From an uncultured Micrococcales bacterium (lineage in GTDB: Bacteria; Actinomycetota; Actinomycetes; Actinomycetales; Microbacteriaceae), in contig CAIJJH010000035.1 of the NCBI GenBank assembly GCA_903820955.1, positions 1 through 25,729 of the forward strand: a stretch of 25,729 nucleotides of DNA, read 5' to 3'. Under the pieces are notes generated by a model. It did no database searches and was not told where the DNA came from. It saw nothing but the letters and a program-made list of their open reading frames with translations. Made by a program: the position numbers and the translations under genes. Positions within the stretch are counted from its first letter, which is position 1, and the number at the start of each line of letters is the position of its first letter. Shown one piece after another: positions 1 through 7,629 of this stretch.

Positions 1-281
1 ACGGCACTGCCGTTGGCGTCAAGGGACGAAAGCTTGTGAGCCGACCAACCGCTGGTGCCAACCACGATTGGAATCGAATTGGCCTGGGCGAAGGCGACAA
101 CCTCGGTGCTTACGTCTAGCCGAGTTACATCGAAGATGGCGTCTGCGCCAAGTGCGCTAGTGAGCTCGCTCTTCGAATCGAGGGTGGCAAACACGCTGAG
201 ATCGGCAGAGTCTTCAATTAGCTCGAGCGCGAGCTTGCCCATGCGCCCCGTGGCGCCTACGACTGCAATGTTTTTGGTCAC
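1..281 (-). CDS. dapB: 4-hydroxy-tetrahydrodipicolinate reductase, N-terminal part (runs off left edge)
   Basis: DapB reduces the dipicolinate precursor with NAD(P)H in the diaminopimelate/lysine pathway, in the cytoplasm. About 93 codons are present. The N-terminus reads M-T-K-N-I-A-V-V-G-A-T-G-R-M-G, the family's nucleotide-binding loop (G-A-x-G-R-M-G). Near residue 80 is I-V-V-G-T-S-G-W, which matches the conserved G-T-(T/S)-G stretch of the short actinobacterial DapB form. The start is a GTG at 281; no in-frame ATG lies upstream. It begins 9 nt after the pepR stop, so it is probably co-transcribed with pnp and pepR, an order also known in other Actinobacteria. The Shine-Dalgarno is weak. 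The substrate-binding C-terminal domain lies outside the window. Confidence 0.9.
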   Translation of the reverse strand, partial: MTKNIAVVGATGRMGKLALELIEDSADLSVFATLDSKSELTSALGADAIFDVTRLDVSTEVVAFAQANSIPIVVGTSGWSAHKLSSLDANGSA

Positions 282-290
282 GTAACTAGG

Positions 291-1625
291 TTAGACCAGA
301 GATTCGAAGACCGACTCGTCGATGTCGCCAACCGCAACAATCGAGCGTTCGCGAGAGGCGATGTCGGCGGCCAGAGCCTGCACCTCGTCAAGGGTGACAG
401 ATTCGTAGCGGCGAAGCGCTTCGTCTAGATCGACGAAGGTTCCGGCACCGATTTCGCTGCCGATTAGTCGACTCATGCGAGCCTGAGTGCTCTCAAACTT
501 CAATGCGAGACCACCAGAGATGTTGCCCTTGGCAAGTTCTAGCTCGGCGGCGGTGATTCCCTTGGTTGCCACCTTTTCGAATTCCGAAAGCATGAGCTCG
601 GTAACCTCGCGGCTCTTGGCCGGAGAGCAACCGGCGTAGAGGCCAAAGTAGGACGCGTTTGAATAGCCCTGATTGAACGAATAGACCGAGTAGGCAAGGC
701 CGCGCTTTTCGCGGATCTCTTGAAACAGGCGAGAGCTCATGCCGCCACCCAAAACGGTGTTGAGAATGGCCATCGAGTATCGACGAGGGTCTTCGGCAAG
801 GATTCCCTGCGAACCGACCAAGATGTTGGCCTGCGCATGCGGGCGTTTGATCACCTTTAGCGCTTGGCTGCGTTCGATCAGAGCTGGAGCCTGGCTGCGC
901 CTGGCAACCGGCTCGGCCTCCAGCGAGAGATCCCAGCCGGCTTCGGTAAGACCCTTCTCAACCAGGGCGATAAGTTCTGTGTGGTCAACGCCACCGGCGG
1001 CGGCGATAACCAAATCCTGTGGGCGGTAGTTCGCCTGGTAGTAATCCCAAACCGCGTCGCGGGTTACCGCGTTGATGGTTTCGTTGGTGCCGCCGATCGG
1101 GCGGCCAAGTTCGTGTGCGCCGAGCACGGCTTCGGCGAATGCCTCGTGGGCGACGTCCTGTGGGTCGTCGTCGTTCATCGCGAGTTCTTCGAGAATCACG
1201 GTTCGTTCGTTCTCGAACTCGGTTGGGTCAATCAGCGAGGACGTAAGCATGTCGGCGATGACATCGACGGCAACCGGAATCGACTTGTCTTGAACGCGAG
1301 CGTAGTAGCTGGTGTATTCCTTGCCGGTGGCGGCATTGCTCGAGCCACCGACCGAGTCGAAGGCGATGGCGATCTCTAGCGCAGTGCGCTTCCGAGTGCC
1401 CTTGAACAAAAGATGCTCGAGAAAGTGAGTTGAGCCAAAGTGGCCGTTGGTTTCGTCTCTAGAACCGACGGCAACAGAGAACGAGACCGAAGCGCTCTGA
1501 GCACCTGGCACGTTCTCGGTTAAAACGCGAACACCGCTCGGAAGGATAGTTCGGCGAACCGAACTACCTCCCGAAGCGGTGAACGAAAGGTCGTTTTGAT
1601 CTAAAGGAAAGAAGATCTCAGACAC
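291..1625 (-). CDS. pepR: M16 family zinc metalloprotease (PepR type)
   Basis: A 444-residue M16B (insulinase/processing-peptidase-like) protein, probably a cytoplasmic zinc peptidase. The inverted zinc motif H-F-L-E-H is at residues 67-71, and the third ligand is probably E147 in the I-L-E-E-L segment, 76 residues later as is usual. The C-terminal half carries the family's M-S-S-R-L-F-Q-E-I-R-E-K-R-G-L-A-Y stretch. The reading frame extends upstream to 1856, but that part lies inside pnp and has no family similarity. I therefore choose the GTG at 1625, 4 nt after the pnp stop. A purine-rich G-A-G-G-A-A stretch at the end of pnp could serve as its Shine-Dalgarno, implying translational coupling. 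The pnp-pepR neighbourhood is conserved in mycobacteria (gpsI-pepR). Its physiological substrate is not known from sequence. Confidence 0.9.
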   Translation of the reverse strand: MSEIFFPLDQNDLSFTASGGSSVRRTILPSGVRVLTENVPGAQSASVSFSVAVGSRDETNGHFGSTHFLEHLLFKGTRKRTALEIAIAFDSVGGSSNAATGKEYTSYYARVQDKSIPVAVDVIADMLTSSLIDPTEFENERTVILEELAMNDDDPQDVAHEAFAEAVLGAHELGRPIGGTNETINAVTRDAVWDYYQANYRPQDLVIAAAGGVDHTELIALVEKGLTEAGWDLSLEAEPVARRSQAPALIERSQALKVIKRPHAQANILVGSQGILAEDPRRYSMAILNTVLGGGMSSRLFQEIREKRGLAYSVYSFNQGYSNASYFGLYAGCSPAKSREVTELMLSEFEKVATKGITAAELELAKGNISGGLALKFESTQARMSRLIGSEIGAGTFVDLDEALRRYESVTLDEVQALAADIASRERSIVAVGDIDESVFESLV

Positions 1626-1629
1626 GTAG

Positions 1630-3885
1630 TTACTCTGCGTCGTCTTCCTCGGCAGAGGTGGTCTCTTCGCCTTCAACGACTGGGCTAAGCGAGAGCTTGC
1701 CGCGGTCGTCGATCTTGGTGATTTCGACCTGAACCTTCTGGCCGACCTCAAGAACGTCTTCGACGTTCTCAACGCGCTTGCCACCGGAGATCTTGCGAAG
1801 CTCCGAGATGTGCAATAGGCCATCCTTGCCAGGAACCAGTGAAACGAACGCACCAAAGGTGGCTAGCTTCACGACGGTACCTAGGAAGCGCTCGCCAATC
1901 TTAGGAACAAGTGGGTTGGCGATGGCATCGATAGCTGCGCGAGCAGCGTCTGCCGATGGTCCGTTGGTGGCACCGATGTAAACGGTTCCGTCGTCGTCGA
2001 TCGAGATGTCGGCTCCGGTCTCGTCCTGGATCTGGTTGATCATCTTGCCCTTAGGGCCAATGACTTCACCGATCTTGTCGATAGGGATCTTGATCGCGAT
2101 GACGCGTGGAGCGGTCGGGGCTAGTTCATCTGGGCCATCGATTGCCTGGTCCATGATGTCGAGGATCGAAAGACGAGCCTCTTTAGCCTGGGCGAGTGCG
2201 CGACCTAGCTCTGATGACGGGATGCCATCTAGCTTGGTGTCGAGCTGAATCGCGGTGATGAAGTCACGAGTACCGGCAACCTTGAAGTCCATGTCGCCTA
2301 GGGCGTCCTCGGCTCCGAGAATGTCGGTGATCGGCTCGTAACGCATTACGCCGTCGATCTCGTCAGAGATCAGACCCATTGCGATACCGGCAACCTTGGC
2401 GCGCAGTGGCACACCAGCGTTGAGTAGCGAAAGGGTCGATGCGCAAACAGAACCCATCGAGGTCGAACCGTTCGAACCTAGAGCCTCAGACACCTGACGA
2501 ATTGCGTAAGGGAAGTCTTCGCGCTTTGGAAGAACAGGAACCAGTGCACGCTCGGCTAGTGCTCCGTGACCGATTTCGCGGCGCTTCGGGGTACCAACAC
2601 GGCCAACTTCACCAGTCGAGTAAGGCGGGAAGTTGTAGTTGTGCATGTAGCGCTTGGTCTTCTCAGGGCTCAGCGAGTCAATCTGCTGTTCCATCTTGAG
2701 CATGTTCAAGGTGGTGACACCAAGAATCTGGGTCTCACCGCGCTGGAAGATGGCCGAACCGTGAACGCGAGGGATCACAGCGGTCTCTGCGTCGATGACG
2801 CGGATGTTGCGTGGCCCACGACCATCGATACGGATCTTCTCGGTTAGAACGCGGGTGCGAACAACCTTCTTGGTTACCGACTTGTAGGCGGCAGAGATCT
2901 GACCCTGCTGCTCGTCGGTCAGGGTCGCGGCAAGCTTTGCCTTGACCGAGTCCTTGAGGGTGTCGTCTTCGTTCTGACGCTCGACCTTGTCGGCGATTAG
3001 GTAGATGCGGCCTAGCTCTGCCTCGGCAAGAGCTGCAACTGCATCGTAAACCTCGTCGCTGTAAGGCGGGAAGGTTGGGTACTCGGCTAGTGGCTTGGCG
3101 GCCTTGGCAGCCAGGCGAGCCTGTGCCTTCACTAGCTCGGCAATGTAAGGCTTGGCAGCCTCAAGACCGGCAGCGACCACATCTTCGTCTGGAGCCTTGG
3201 CGCCAGCTTCGATTAGGTCTAGCGAGTTTTCGGTAGCCTCGGCCTCAACCATCATGATTGCGACGTCTTCGGTGCCGTCTTTTTCGACGATTACACGGCC
3301 GGCAACGACCATGTCGAACACTGCGTGCTCTAGCTCCGAATACTTAGGGAACGCGATCCACTGACCGTTGATGAGTGCAACGCGCACACCACCGATTGGG
3401 CCCGAGAATGGCAGACCAGCAAGCTGGGTTGACATCGAAGCCGCGTTGATTGCGACTACGTCGTACATTTCGTCTGGCTCGATAGCCATAACGGTTACAA
3501 CAACCTGGACCTCGTTGCGAAGACCATCGACGAACGATGGACGTAGCGGGCGGTCGATTAGACGGCAGGCGAGGATTGCATCCGTGGTTGGGCGACCTTC
3601 ACGACGGAAGAACGATCCTGGGATGCGTCCGGCTGCGTACATCTTCTCTTCGACATCGATAGTCAAAGGGAAGAAGTCGAACTGGTCTTTTGCTTGCTTG
3701 CTCGCGGTGGTTGCCGAGAACAGCATGGTTTCGCCGTCGATGTAAACAGCTGCGGCACCCTGTGCCTGAGCAGCTAGACGACCGGTCTCAAAGCGAATGA
3801 CTCGCTCGGTACCGTTTGGGTTTTTGATAATGGCATATTCTGCCTGAGCACCATCCATGGGCTCTACTTTGTCTGGACCTAACAT
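1630..3885 (-). CDS. pnp: polyribonucleotide nucleotidyltransferase (PNPase)
   Basis: PNPase degrades RNA 3'-to-5' by phosphorolysis and can add nucleotides in reverse; it works as a cytoplasmic trimer. The 751 residues show two RNase PH-like domains separated by an alpha-helical linker, a KH domain at about 592-660 with the G-P-K-G loop at 610-613, and an S1 domain at about 661-735 ([15 protein letters not shown]). The tail is acidic. The second PH core has the conserved [13 protein letters not shown] segment and the [12 protein letters not shown] active-site stretch. The ATG at 3885 follows a strong GAGGAGG, 6 nt away. Mycobacterial orthologues are called gpsI. It probably has its own promoter and a 142-nt structured leader, consistent with post-transcriptional control. 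Confidence 0.97.
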   Translation of the reverse strand: MLGPDKVEPMDGAQAEYAIIKNPNGTERVIRFETGRLAAQAQGAAAVYIDGETMLFSATTASKQAKDQFDFFPLTIDVEEKMYAAGRIPGSFFRREGRPTTDAILACRLIDRPLRPSFVDGLRNEVQVVVTVMAIEPDEMYDVVAINAASMSTQLAGLPFSGPIGGVRVALINGQWIAFPKYSELEHAVFDMVVAGRVIVEKDGTEDVAIMMVEAEATENSLDLIEAGAKAPDEDVVAAGLEAAKPYIAELVKAQARLAAKAAKPLAEYPTFPPYSDEVYDAVAALAEAELGRIYLIADKVERQNEDDTLKDSVKAKLAATLTDEQQGQISAAYKSVTKKVVRTRVLTEKIRIDGRGPRNIRVIDAETAVIPRVHGSAIFQRGETQILGVTTLNMLKMEQQIDSLSPEKTKRYMHNYNFPPYSTGEVGRVGTPKRREIGHGALAERALVPVLPKREDFPYAIRQVSEALGSNGSTSMGSVCASTLSLLNAGVPLRAKVAGIAMGLISDEIDGVMRYEPITDILGAEDALGDMDFKVAGTRDFITAIQLDTKLDGIPSSELGRALAQAKEARLSILDIMDQAIDGPDELAPTAPRVIAIKIPIDKIGEVIGPKGKMINQIQDETGADISIDDDGTVYIGATNGPSADAARAAIDAIANPLVPKIGERFLGTVVKLATFGAFVSLVPGKDGLLHISELRKISGGKRVENVEDVLEVGQKVQVEITKIDDRGKLSLSPVVEGEETTSAEEDDAE

Positions 3886-4027
3886 GGTCCCTCCTCTTTA
3901 TTTCTTCTTTAGCAAGCGCGGCAAGTCAAACTTGCCCACATTGGGAGGGATGCCCTGGTCTGCAGTAGAAAACCTTGGAGAACTCCAAGATCCACGACCG
4001 AAGACCAGCAAAACCTGCCACGTCGCT
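3886..4027 (-). promoter_or_regulatory. structured 5' leader RNA of pnp
   Basis: This is the longest gene-free stretch in the window. Read on the minus strand, the leader holds an outer 7-bp stem (4008-4002 with 3961-3955) enclosing a 7-bp hairpin with a 2-nt loop (3989-3983 with 3980-3974). A separate 7-bp hairpin with a 3-nt loop follows (3936-3930 with 3926-3920), about 30 nt before the Shine-Dalgarno. No long T-run follows either hairpin, so these do not look like terminators. In Escherichia coli the pnp leader forms a stem cleaved by RNase III and then used by PNPase for autoregulation. That the same happens here is inference. Confidence 0.55.
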
Positions 4028-4033
4028 TCTTTT

Positions 4034-4042
4034 AGGGTAGCA
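4034..4042 (-). promoter_or_regulatory. candidate extended -10 promoter of pnp
   Basis: On the minus strand the bases TGC-TACCCT form an extended -10 element (TGN then TANNNT). A start point would lie near 4027, just upstream of the structured leader. I see no good -35 box at the usual spacing. The site lies 18 nt beyond the stop of the upstream DUF805-like gene. Confidence 0.35.
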
Positions 4043-4059
4043 GAGCCCTCCGACAAAGG

Positions 4060-4575
4060 CTAGTAAGTCTTCGACGACTTTCTGCCGAGCACTATTTCGA
4101 AAATCGCCAGAGAGACAGCGATCGCGGCCGGAATCATGATGTAGGCCACCTGGTACCACAAGTCGTTTAGAGAGTTTTCGAGGCTCACGCTTGCCGCGCT
4201 GCCAAACTCGGGGGTTAGAAAGAGAAACAGGCCGGCATCCCCTAACCCGGCCGGGATATCAGGCACTGGTTTTGGGATCGGGGGGCCCATGACCTGGCCG
4301 ATCAGGTAGAGAGTTGCCGGAACAACCCAGAAAACGGCTGTCCAGCCTGGGACTCCAATGTCGTTCCTTCGCCTCCAGAAGGCAGAAGCGAATAGAACCG
4401 TAAACACGGTGATCGTAAATACCTTGCCCGGTGTTCCGGCCCGCTCTAAAAGCAAACCGGTGGCGATAAACAGACCGACGAGCGAGCCAAGATAAGGCCA
4501 AAAAGCTTCGCGACTGAGGCGAGCTTTCAACCTGAAAGTTCCAGCAAAACCTTGGGCTAGGTACTTAGCAAACAT
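4060..4575 (-). CDS. divergent DUF805-like membrane protein
   Basis: A 171-residue integral membrane protein of unknown function. The N-terminal segment G-T-F-R-L-K-A-R-L-S-R-E-A-F-W matches the DUF805 signature (aromatic, basic, S/R-R-x-x-F/Y-W), and the cytoplasmic loop R-R-R-N-D-I-G-V-P-G-W matches the family's R-R-L-x-D-x-G-x-x-G-W. It differs from the other two copies in this window: the loop between the later helices is Pro-rich and the usual C-terminal P-T-K-T-A-A-Q-G-N tag is missing, replaced by a basic tail. About four hydrophobic helices are visible. The ATG at 4575 is preceded by GAGGGGGAG. A promoter candidate (4602-4630) and the terminator ending the preceding transcript suggest it is expressed on its own. 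Confidence 0.75.
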   Translation of the reverse strand: MFAKYLAQGFAGTFRLKARLSREAFWPYLGSLVGLFIATGLLLERAGTPGKVFTITVFTVLFASAFWRRRNDIGVPGWTAVFWVVPATLYLIGQVMGPPIPKPVPDIPAGLGDAGLFLFLTPEFGSAASVSLENSLNDLWYQVAYIMIPAAIAVSLAIFEIVLGRKSSKTY

Positions 4576-4601
4576 TGCTCCCCCTCAACGAATTTGTAGA
4601 T

Positions 4602-4630
4602 ACGATAACTCGATTTTCGGTCCTGGGCAA
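4602..4630 (-). promoter_or_regulatory. candidate promoter of the divergent DUF805 gene
   Basis: Minus-strand -35 TTGCCC (4630-4625), a 17-nt spacer and -10 TATCGT (4607-4602). This is the best-spaced housekeeping-type promoter in the window. The start point would be near 4595, giving a 20-nt leader that includes the GAGGGGGAG Shine-Dalgarno. It lies just after the terminator at 4656-4690. Confidence 0.5.
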
Positions 4631-4655
4631 GAAATCAGAACCAAGAGAGTTAAAG

Positions 4656-4690
4656 CAAAAACCGCCCGAGTCCTTAGGAACCAGGCGGTC
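4656..4690 (-). terminator. intrinsic terminator after the second DUF805 gene
   Basis: Minus strand: ACCGCC (4689-4684) pairs with GGCGGT (4666-4661), with additional TCC/GGA pairing inside, followed by a T-run (4661-4657). It begins 13 nt beyond the DUF805 stop at 4703. Its distal arm and tail are identical over 20 nt to the rpsO terminator. Confidence 0.8.
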
Positions 4691-4702
4691 TTTGATGTTT
4701 GT

Positions 4703-5242
4703 TTAGGCAGTCGCGTACTTGTTTCCTTGAGCGGCAGTCTTAGTCGGCTTGGCAAGTAGAACAATTAGCCAAATGCCGTAGGCAAGTGTGAGCAAGATTC
4801 CAGGAATCATGCCTAGGAACAATCCTGCAAAACCGTTACCCAACGACCCCATGCCAGAACTCATCGAAGCTCCAGCGACACCGCCGACAAGTGCACCGAT
4901 AAAGAGCACCACGCCTGGCAGCAGGCTGAAAAGCAGGAACAGCGGATTGGTGCCAACGTCACGCAGACGGCGAACCATCAGAGCGAGGGTCGGTAGGTAG
5001 ATCGCTAACGGCAAAAGAGACAGCAGGAAGTTGAACCCAGCAGCGACTGCGCTGGCGGAAGAGTCTCCGCTCGACATTGCAGAAGCAGCTGCAACTCCAG
5101 CGACTACACCGCTCAAAATTTGCACTACAAAAACAACTGCAGCAGCAAACAGGTACCACCACCACCAGGTTCTGCGGTCGACGACACCTTTAAAGTTTGC
5201 GTAGTTTTTGAAACCGTATTTGATTGCATTCGTGAATTCCAT
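4703..5242 (-). CDS. DUF805 family membrane protein
   Basis: A 179-residue inner-membrane protein with the canonical DUF805 layout. It has an N-terminal Y-A-N-F-K-G-V-V-D-R-R-T-W-W-W-W motif, four to five hydrophobic helices, the cytoplasmic loop L-M-V-R-R-L-R-D-V-G, and the C-terminal tag A-K-P-T-K-T-A-A-Q-G-N-K-Y-A-T-A. The family has no established biochemical function; some members are phage- or stress-associated. An Ala/Ser/Gly-rich extracytoplasmic loop around residues 45-70 and another around 120-135 are its most variable parts. The ATG at 5242 follows AAAGGGGA. Intrinsic terminators on both sides imply a monocistronic unit; a possible -10 (TAGTAT, 5277-5272) lies upstream without a clear -35. 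Confidence 0.88.
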   Translation of the reverse strand: MEFTNAIKYGFKNYANFKGVVDRRTWWWWYLFAAAVVFVVQILSGVVAGVAAASAMSSGDSSASAVAAGFNFLLSLLPLAIYLPTLALMVRRLRDVGTNPLFLLFSLLPGVVLFIGALVGGVAGASMSSGMGSLGNGFAGLFLGMIPGILLTLAYGIWLIVLLAKPTKTAAQGNKYATA

Positions 5243-5302
5243 GATTCCCCTTTCGTGTGGAACTTGTTTGGATACTAAACCGATTTTTAGCTAAAACCGG
5301 TT

Positions 5303-5343
5303 AAGCAAAAACCGCCCGAGTCTTACGAGTCGGACGGTTTTTG
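5303..5343 (-). terminator. intrinsic terminator after rpsO, T-runs on both sides
   Basis: A 12-bp stem (5338-5327 with 5322-5311) with one G-U wobble, one mismatch and a 4-nt loop. On the minus strand it is followed by a T-run (5311-5307), terminating rpsO. Its other flank is also T-rich on the plus strand (5338-5342), so it could act in both directions. It starts 11 nt after the rpsO stop. Confidence 0.85.
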
Positions 5344-5353
5344 TCTAAGACAC

Positions 5354-5623
5354 TTAGCGGCGAAGGCCGAGGCGCTCGATCAATGCGCGGTAACGCTCGA
5401 TTTCTACCTTCTGGAGGTAGCCAAGGAGGCGCTTGCGCTGACCCACGAGAAGAAGGAGTCCACGACGCGAGTGGTGGTCGTGCTTGTGCTCCTTGAAGTG
5501 CTCGGTGAGGTCTTTGATGCGGCGAGTAAGAACTGCAATCTGAACTTCAGGAGAACCGGTGTCACCTGGGTGGGTTGCGAATTCGTTGATGATCTCGGTC
5601 TTAACCTTTGGGTCTAGAGCCAT
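5354..5623 (-). CDS. rpsO: 30S ribosomal protein S15
   Basis: S15 binds the central domain of 16S rRNA early in 30S assembly. The 89 residues are the normal full length. The sequence shows the conserved [10 protein letters not shown], the [11 protein letters not shown] rRNA-binding region and the terminal [12 protein letters not shown]. The ATG at 5623 has a good AGAAGGAGA Shine-Dalgarno. In most Actinobacteria rpsO sits between ribF and pnp. Here DUF805 genes have entered on both sides, and a terminator separates rpsO from the downstream genes. S15 often represses its own mRNA through leader structure, and the upstream spacer could fold. Confidence 0.97.
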   Translation of the reverse strand: MALDPKVKTEIINEFATHPGDTGSPEVQIAVLTRRIKDLTEHFKEHKHDHHSRRGLLLLVGQRKRLLGYLQKVEIERYRALIERLGLRR

Positions 5624-5737
5624 TTGGTTCTCCTTCTGCTAGCTGCGCGGCGCAAGAAACGGGAATGTTTCTAGCTCTCTTTATCCGCGGCCGATACACG
5701 GCAACCTCTCAAGCATAGCCGAGAAGGCTCTGTGGTG
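5624..5737 (-). promoter_or_regulatory. rpsO upstream region: weak promoter and possible folded leader
   Basis: A 114-nt spacer. On the minus strand, TATGCT (5717-5712) is a possible -10 with no convincing -35. Near the Shine-Dalgarno, GCTAG (5675-5671) can pair with CTAGC (5642-5638), or GAAAC (5671-5667) with GTTTC (5660-5656). The two share a base and so compete. This fits an S15-type autoregulatory leader but is only suggestive. Confidence 0.3.
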
Positions 5738-6289
5738 CTAGTTAGTTGCGAACCGGTTGCCCTGAGCAGCGGTTTTGGTTGGTGCAAGCATCCAAATCCA
5801 CCAGTAGACCAGCCAGATGATGCCGGTAATCACAAACAGGACCATTGACCCAAGTATCAACAGCGCCAGGTTGCTATCGAATGTGCCAGTTGCCAAAAGT
5901 GCGGGAAGTGCTGACAAAGCCGAAATGATAAAAACGATTCCGAGAACCAAAGGGATGAATTGAAGAAATGCCAGTTTGCCGCTTCGTCCGCCATCTTGAA
6001 TGCGCCGGTATGTCAAAGACAGTGAAGGAATCAGGGTTACCAGAGAAATGATCAGGGACGGAATCGGTATCAACTGCAGGTATTGGTCCGCGGTTAGCAA
6101 TGTGGTTCCGTCACCTAGGATCGCTTGCTGATTGCGAAGCGCGGGTTGAATGAACATGTCGGCCAGGTTGACTACCTGCCCAAGGATCCAGAGGAACAGG
6201 TAAAAATACCAAAACTCTGACTTTGACGCCGTGCCACTGAATTGGTTCCATTTGAGCCAACCCGCCTTGATTGCTGCTGCGAAATCCAC
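5738..6289 (-). CDS. DUF805 family membrane protein, coupled to ribF
   Basis: A 183-residue membrane protein of the DUF805 family, function unknown. The N-terminus carries W-L-K-W-N-Q-F-S-G-T-A-S-K-S-E-F-W-Y-F, the loop near residue 90 reads Y-R-R-I-Q-D-G-G-R-S-G, and the C-terminus is L-A-P-T-K-T-A-A-Q-G-N-R-F-A-T-N, nearly the same tag as the copy at 4703-5242. The frame is open to 6319, but I place the start at the GTG at 6289. Its G is the last base of the ribF stop (TAGTG), and an AGGAG lies 10 nt upstream. This gives a 1-nt overlap and translational coupling to ribF, whereas the extra upstream residues lie inside ribF and look unlike the family. Confidence 0.82.
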   Translation of the reverse strand: MDFAAAIKAGWLKWNQFSGTASKSEFWYFYLFLWILGQVVNLADMFIQPALRNQQAILGDGTTLLTADQYLQLIPIPSLIISLVTLIPSLSLTYRRIQDGGRSGKLAFLQFIPLVLGIVFIISALSALPALLATGTFDSNLALLILGSMVLFVITGIIWLVYWWIWMLAPTKTAAQGNRFATN

Positions 6290-7224
6290 TAGCTCACGAC
6301 TCCTAAAATGATTCTGCACATAGCCACATCGCGATTGATTGCCGCTACGAGGTCTTCTATACCGTTGAACTTGGCCGAAGGACGGATGTGTTTAACATAT
6401 TCGAGCGAGACGACCTTGTCGTAGAGATCTAGGTCGGTGCGGTCGATGACGTGAGCCTCGATGAGTCGAGGAACCGCTTGGAAGGTTTCGTTGATTCCAA
6501 CCGAAAGCGCGGCCGGGTAGCGTTCCTGGTCGGCATAGAGCCAGCCAGCGTAAACGCCATCGACGGGCAGGTAACCTTCGGCCTCGCGAGACATGTTTGC
6601 GGTCGGAAACCCGATTGATCTGCCAATTTTTAGACCGTGCTCGATGATTCCGGTGGTCAGATGCGGCCGGCCGAGCAGTTCGGCCGCCATCTCAACTTCA
6701 CCTTGGTCAAGGACGTCTCGAATCAGGGTAGTCGAGATCACCTGGCCTTCGACCATGACTGACGGCACCACGATGACCTTGAAGCCGTGCTTCGCTCCGA
6801 GTTCGGCAAGAGTGACCACGGTTCCGGCTCCCTTAGCGCCGAATCTAAAGTTTTCGCCGACCAAAACGATTCTGGCTTTTAGCGCCTCGACCAAATAGGT
6901 CTGCACAAACTCTTCGGGGCTTTTATGTGCGAGATCGTCATCGAAGGTTAGAGTCAAAACGGCATCAACCCCGGCTTCGGCGAGCAAAAACTGCTTTTGG
7001 CGGGGGCCGATCAGGGCTGGTTTCAATCGGCCAGGGTTTAGCAGGGCGTCCGGGTGTCGATCAAAGGTGACCACAACCGATGCGATTCCGTGCTCCTCGG
7101 AAACCTCAACCAGTTCGGCCAGCAGCGCCTGATGCCCGAGGTGAATCCCGTCAAACTTGCCGATGGTGACTGCGGTTTCGGGGAATTCCGCGTCAATCTG
7201 AGCTGTCGACGTCCAGCTGATCAC
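6289..7224 (-). CDS. ribF: bifunctional riboflavin kinase/FAD synthetase
   Basis: RibF phosphorylates riboflavin to FMN and adenylates FMN to FAD in the cytoplasm. The 311 residues show both modules. The N-terminal nucleotidyltransferase has G-K-F-D-G-I-H-L-G-H at 22-31, F-D-R-H-P at 54-58 and S-T-T-L-I-R at 164-169. The C-terminal kinase has G-R-S-I-G-F-P-T-A-N at 201-210 and P-V-D-G-V-Y. The start is a GTG at 7224 that overlaps the previous gene's TGA by 4 nt (GTGA), with a purine-rich stretch upstream. The length is normal for the family. The truB-ribF-rpsO-pnp order is common, but here truB is about 6 kb away because the pst cassette lies between. Confidence 0.96.
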   Translation of the reverse strand: MISWTSTAQIDAEFPETAVTIGKFDGIHLGHQALLAELVEVSEEHGIASVVVTFDRHPDALLNPGRLKPALIGPRQKQFLLAEAGVDAVLTLTFDDDLAHKSPEEFVQTYLVEALKARIVLVGENFRFGAKGAGTVVTLAELGAKHGFKVIVVPSVMVEGQVISTTLIRDVLDQGEVEMAAELLGRPHLTTGIIEHGLKIGRSIGFPTANMSREAEGYLPVDGVYAGWLYADQERYPAALSVGINETFQAVPRLIEAHVIDRTDLDLYDKVVSLEYVKHIRPSAKFNGIEDLVAAINRDVAMCRIILGVVS

Positions 7225-7613
7225 TTCTTCTCACCTCGACGAAGCCAAATGAGCCCGAGAATCGGCAGAGCCAATGGCACGAAGCCATAACCCTGGCCGA
7301 AGTTAGACCAGACGGTTTTGGCGGGGAACGCGTTGGCGTCAAAAAGCGTGGCGAAACCGATGAGCAAAACCAAGGCCAGTTCGAAAGAAATGACCCAGGT
7401 GGCGAGCTTTCGCCAGGTTGAGCCCTGTCGAATTAGCGCAATGGTTGCCAAGACATAGAAGCAGGCAGCGATAGCCGAAAGTGTGTAAGGCAATGGGGCT
7501 GCCGAGAATTTGGTTGCGAGCTCAAAACTTGACCTGCCGAGTGCGGCTAATGCCAAGACCCCGTAGGCGAAGATCAGAACCCATACGGCACCGGATTTTT
7601 TGGTTTTGGTCAC
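7221..7613 (-). CDS. conserved small membrane protein, function unknown
   Basis: A 130-residue protein with four predicted transmembrane helices (about residues 10-26, 42-60, 70-90 and 105-122), a short basic N-terminus and a basic R-R-G-E-K-K tail. I believe similar proteins occur upstream of ribF in other Microbacteriaceae (memory, not a search). I recognise no catalytic motif. The start is GTG at 7613, 16 nt after the pstS-paralog stop, with no clear Shine-Dalgarno. Its stop overlaps the ribF start by 4 nt, so it is translated with ribF. A riboflavin-related role is possible from context only. Cotranscription with the pst genes upstream is possible, as I see no terminator between them. Confidence 0.75.
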   Translation of the reverse strand: MTKTKKSGAVWVLIFAYGVLALAALGRSSFELATKFSAAPLPYTLSAIAACFYVLATIALIRQGSTWRKLATWVISFELALVLLIGFATLFDANAFPAKTVWSNFGQGYGFVPLALPILGLIWLRRGEKK

Positions 7614-7629
7614 CGCATTAGTTTAAGCG

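Noticed and set aside
864..1379. 171-codon plus-strand frame
   Set aside because: Antisense to the M16 protease, which has intact zinc ligands; no independent support.
1626..1856. Upstream extension of the M16 protease by 77 codons
   Set aside because: It lies within the pnp S1-domain coding region, is Ser/Arg-rich and unlike the family; the GTG at 1625 fits much better.
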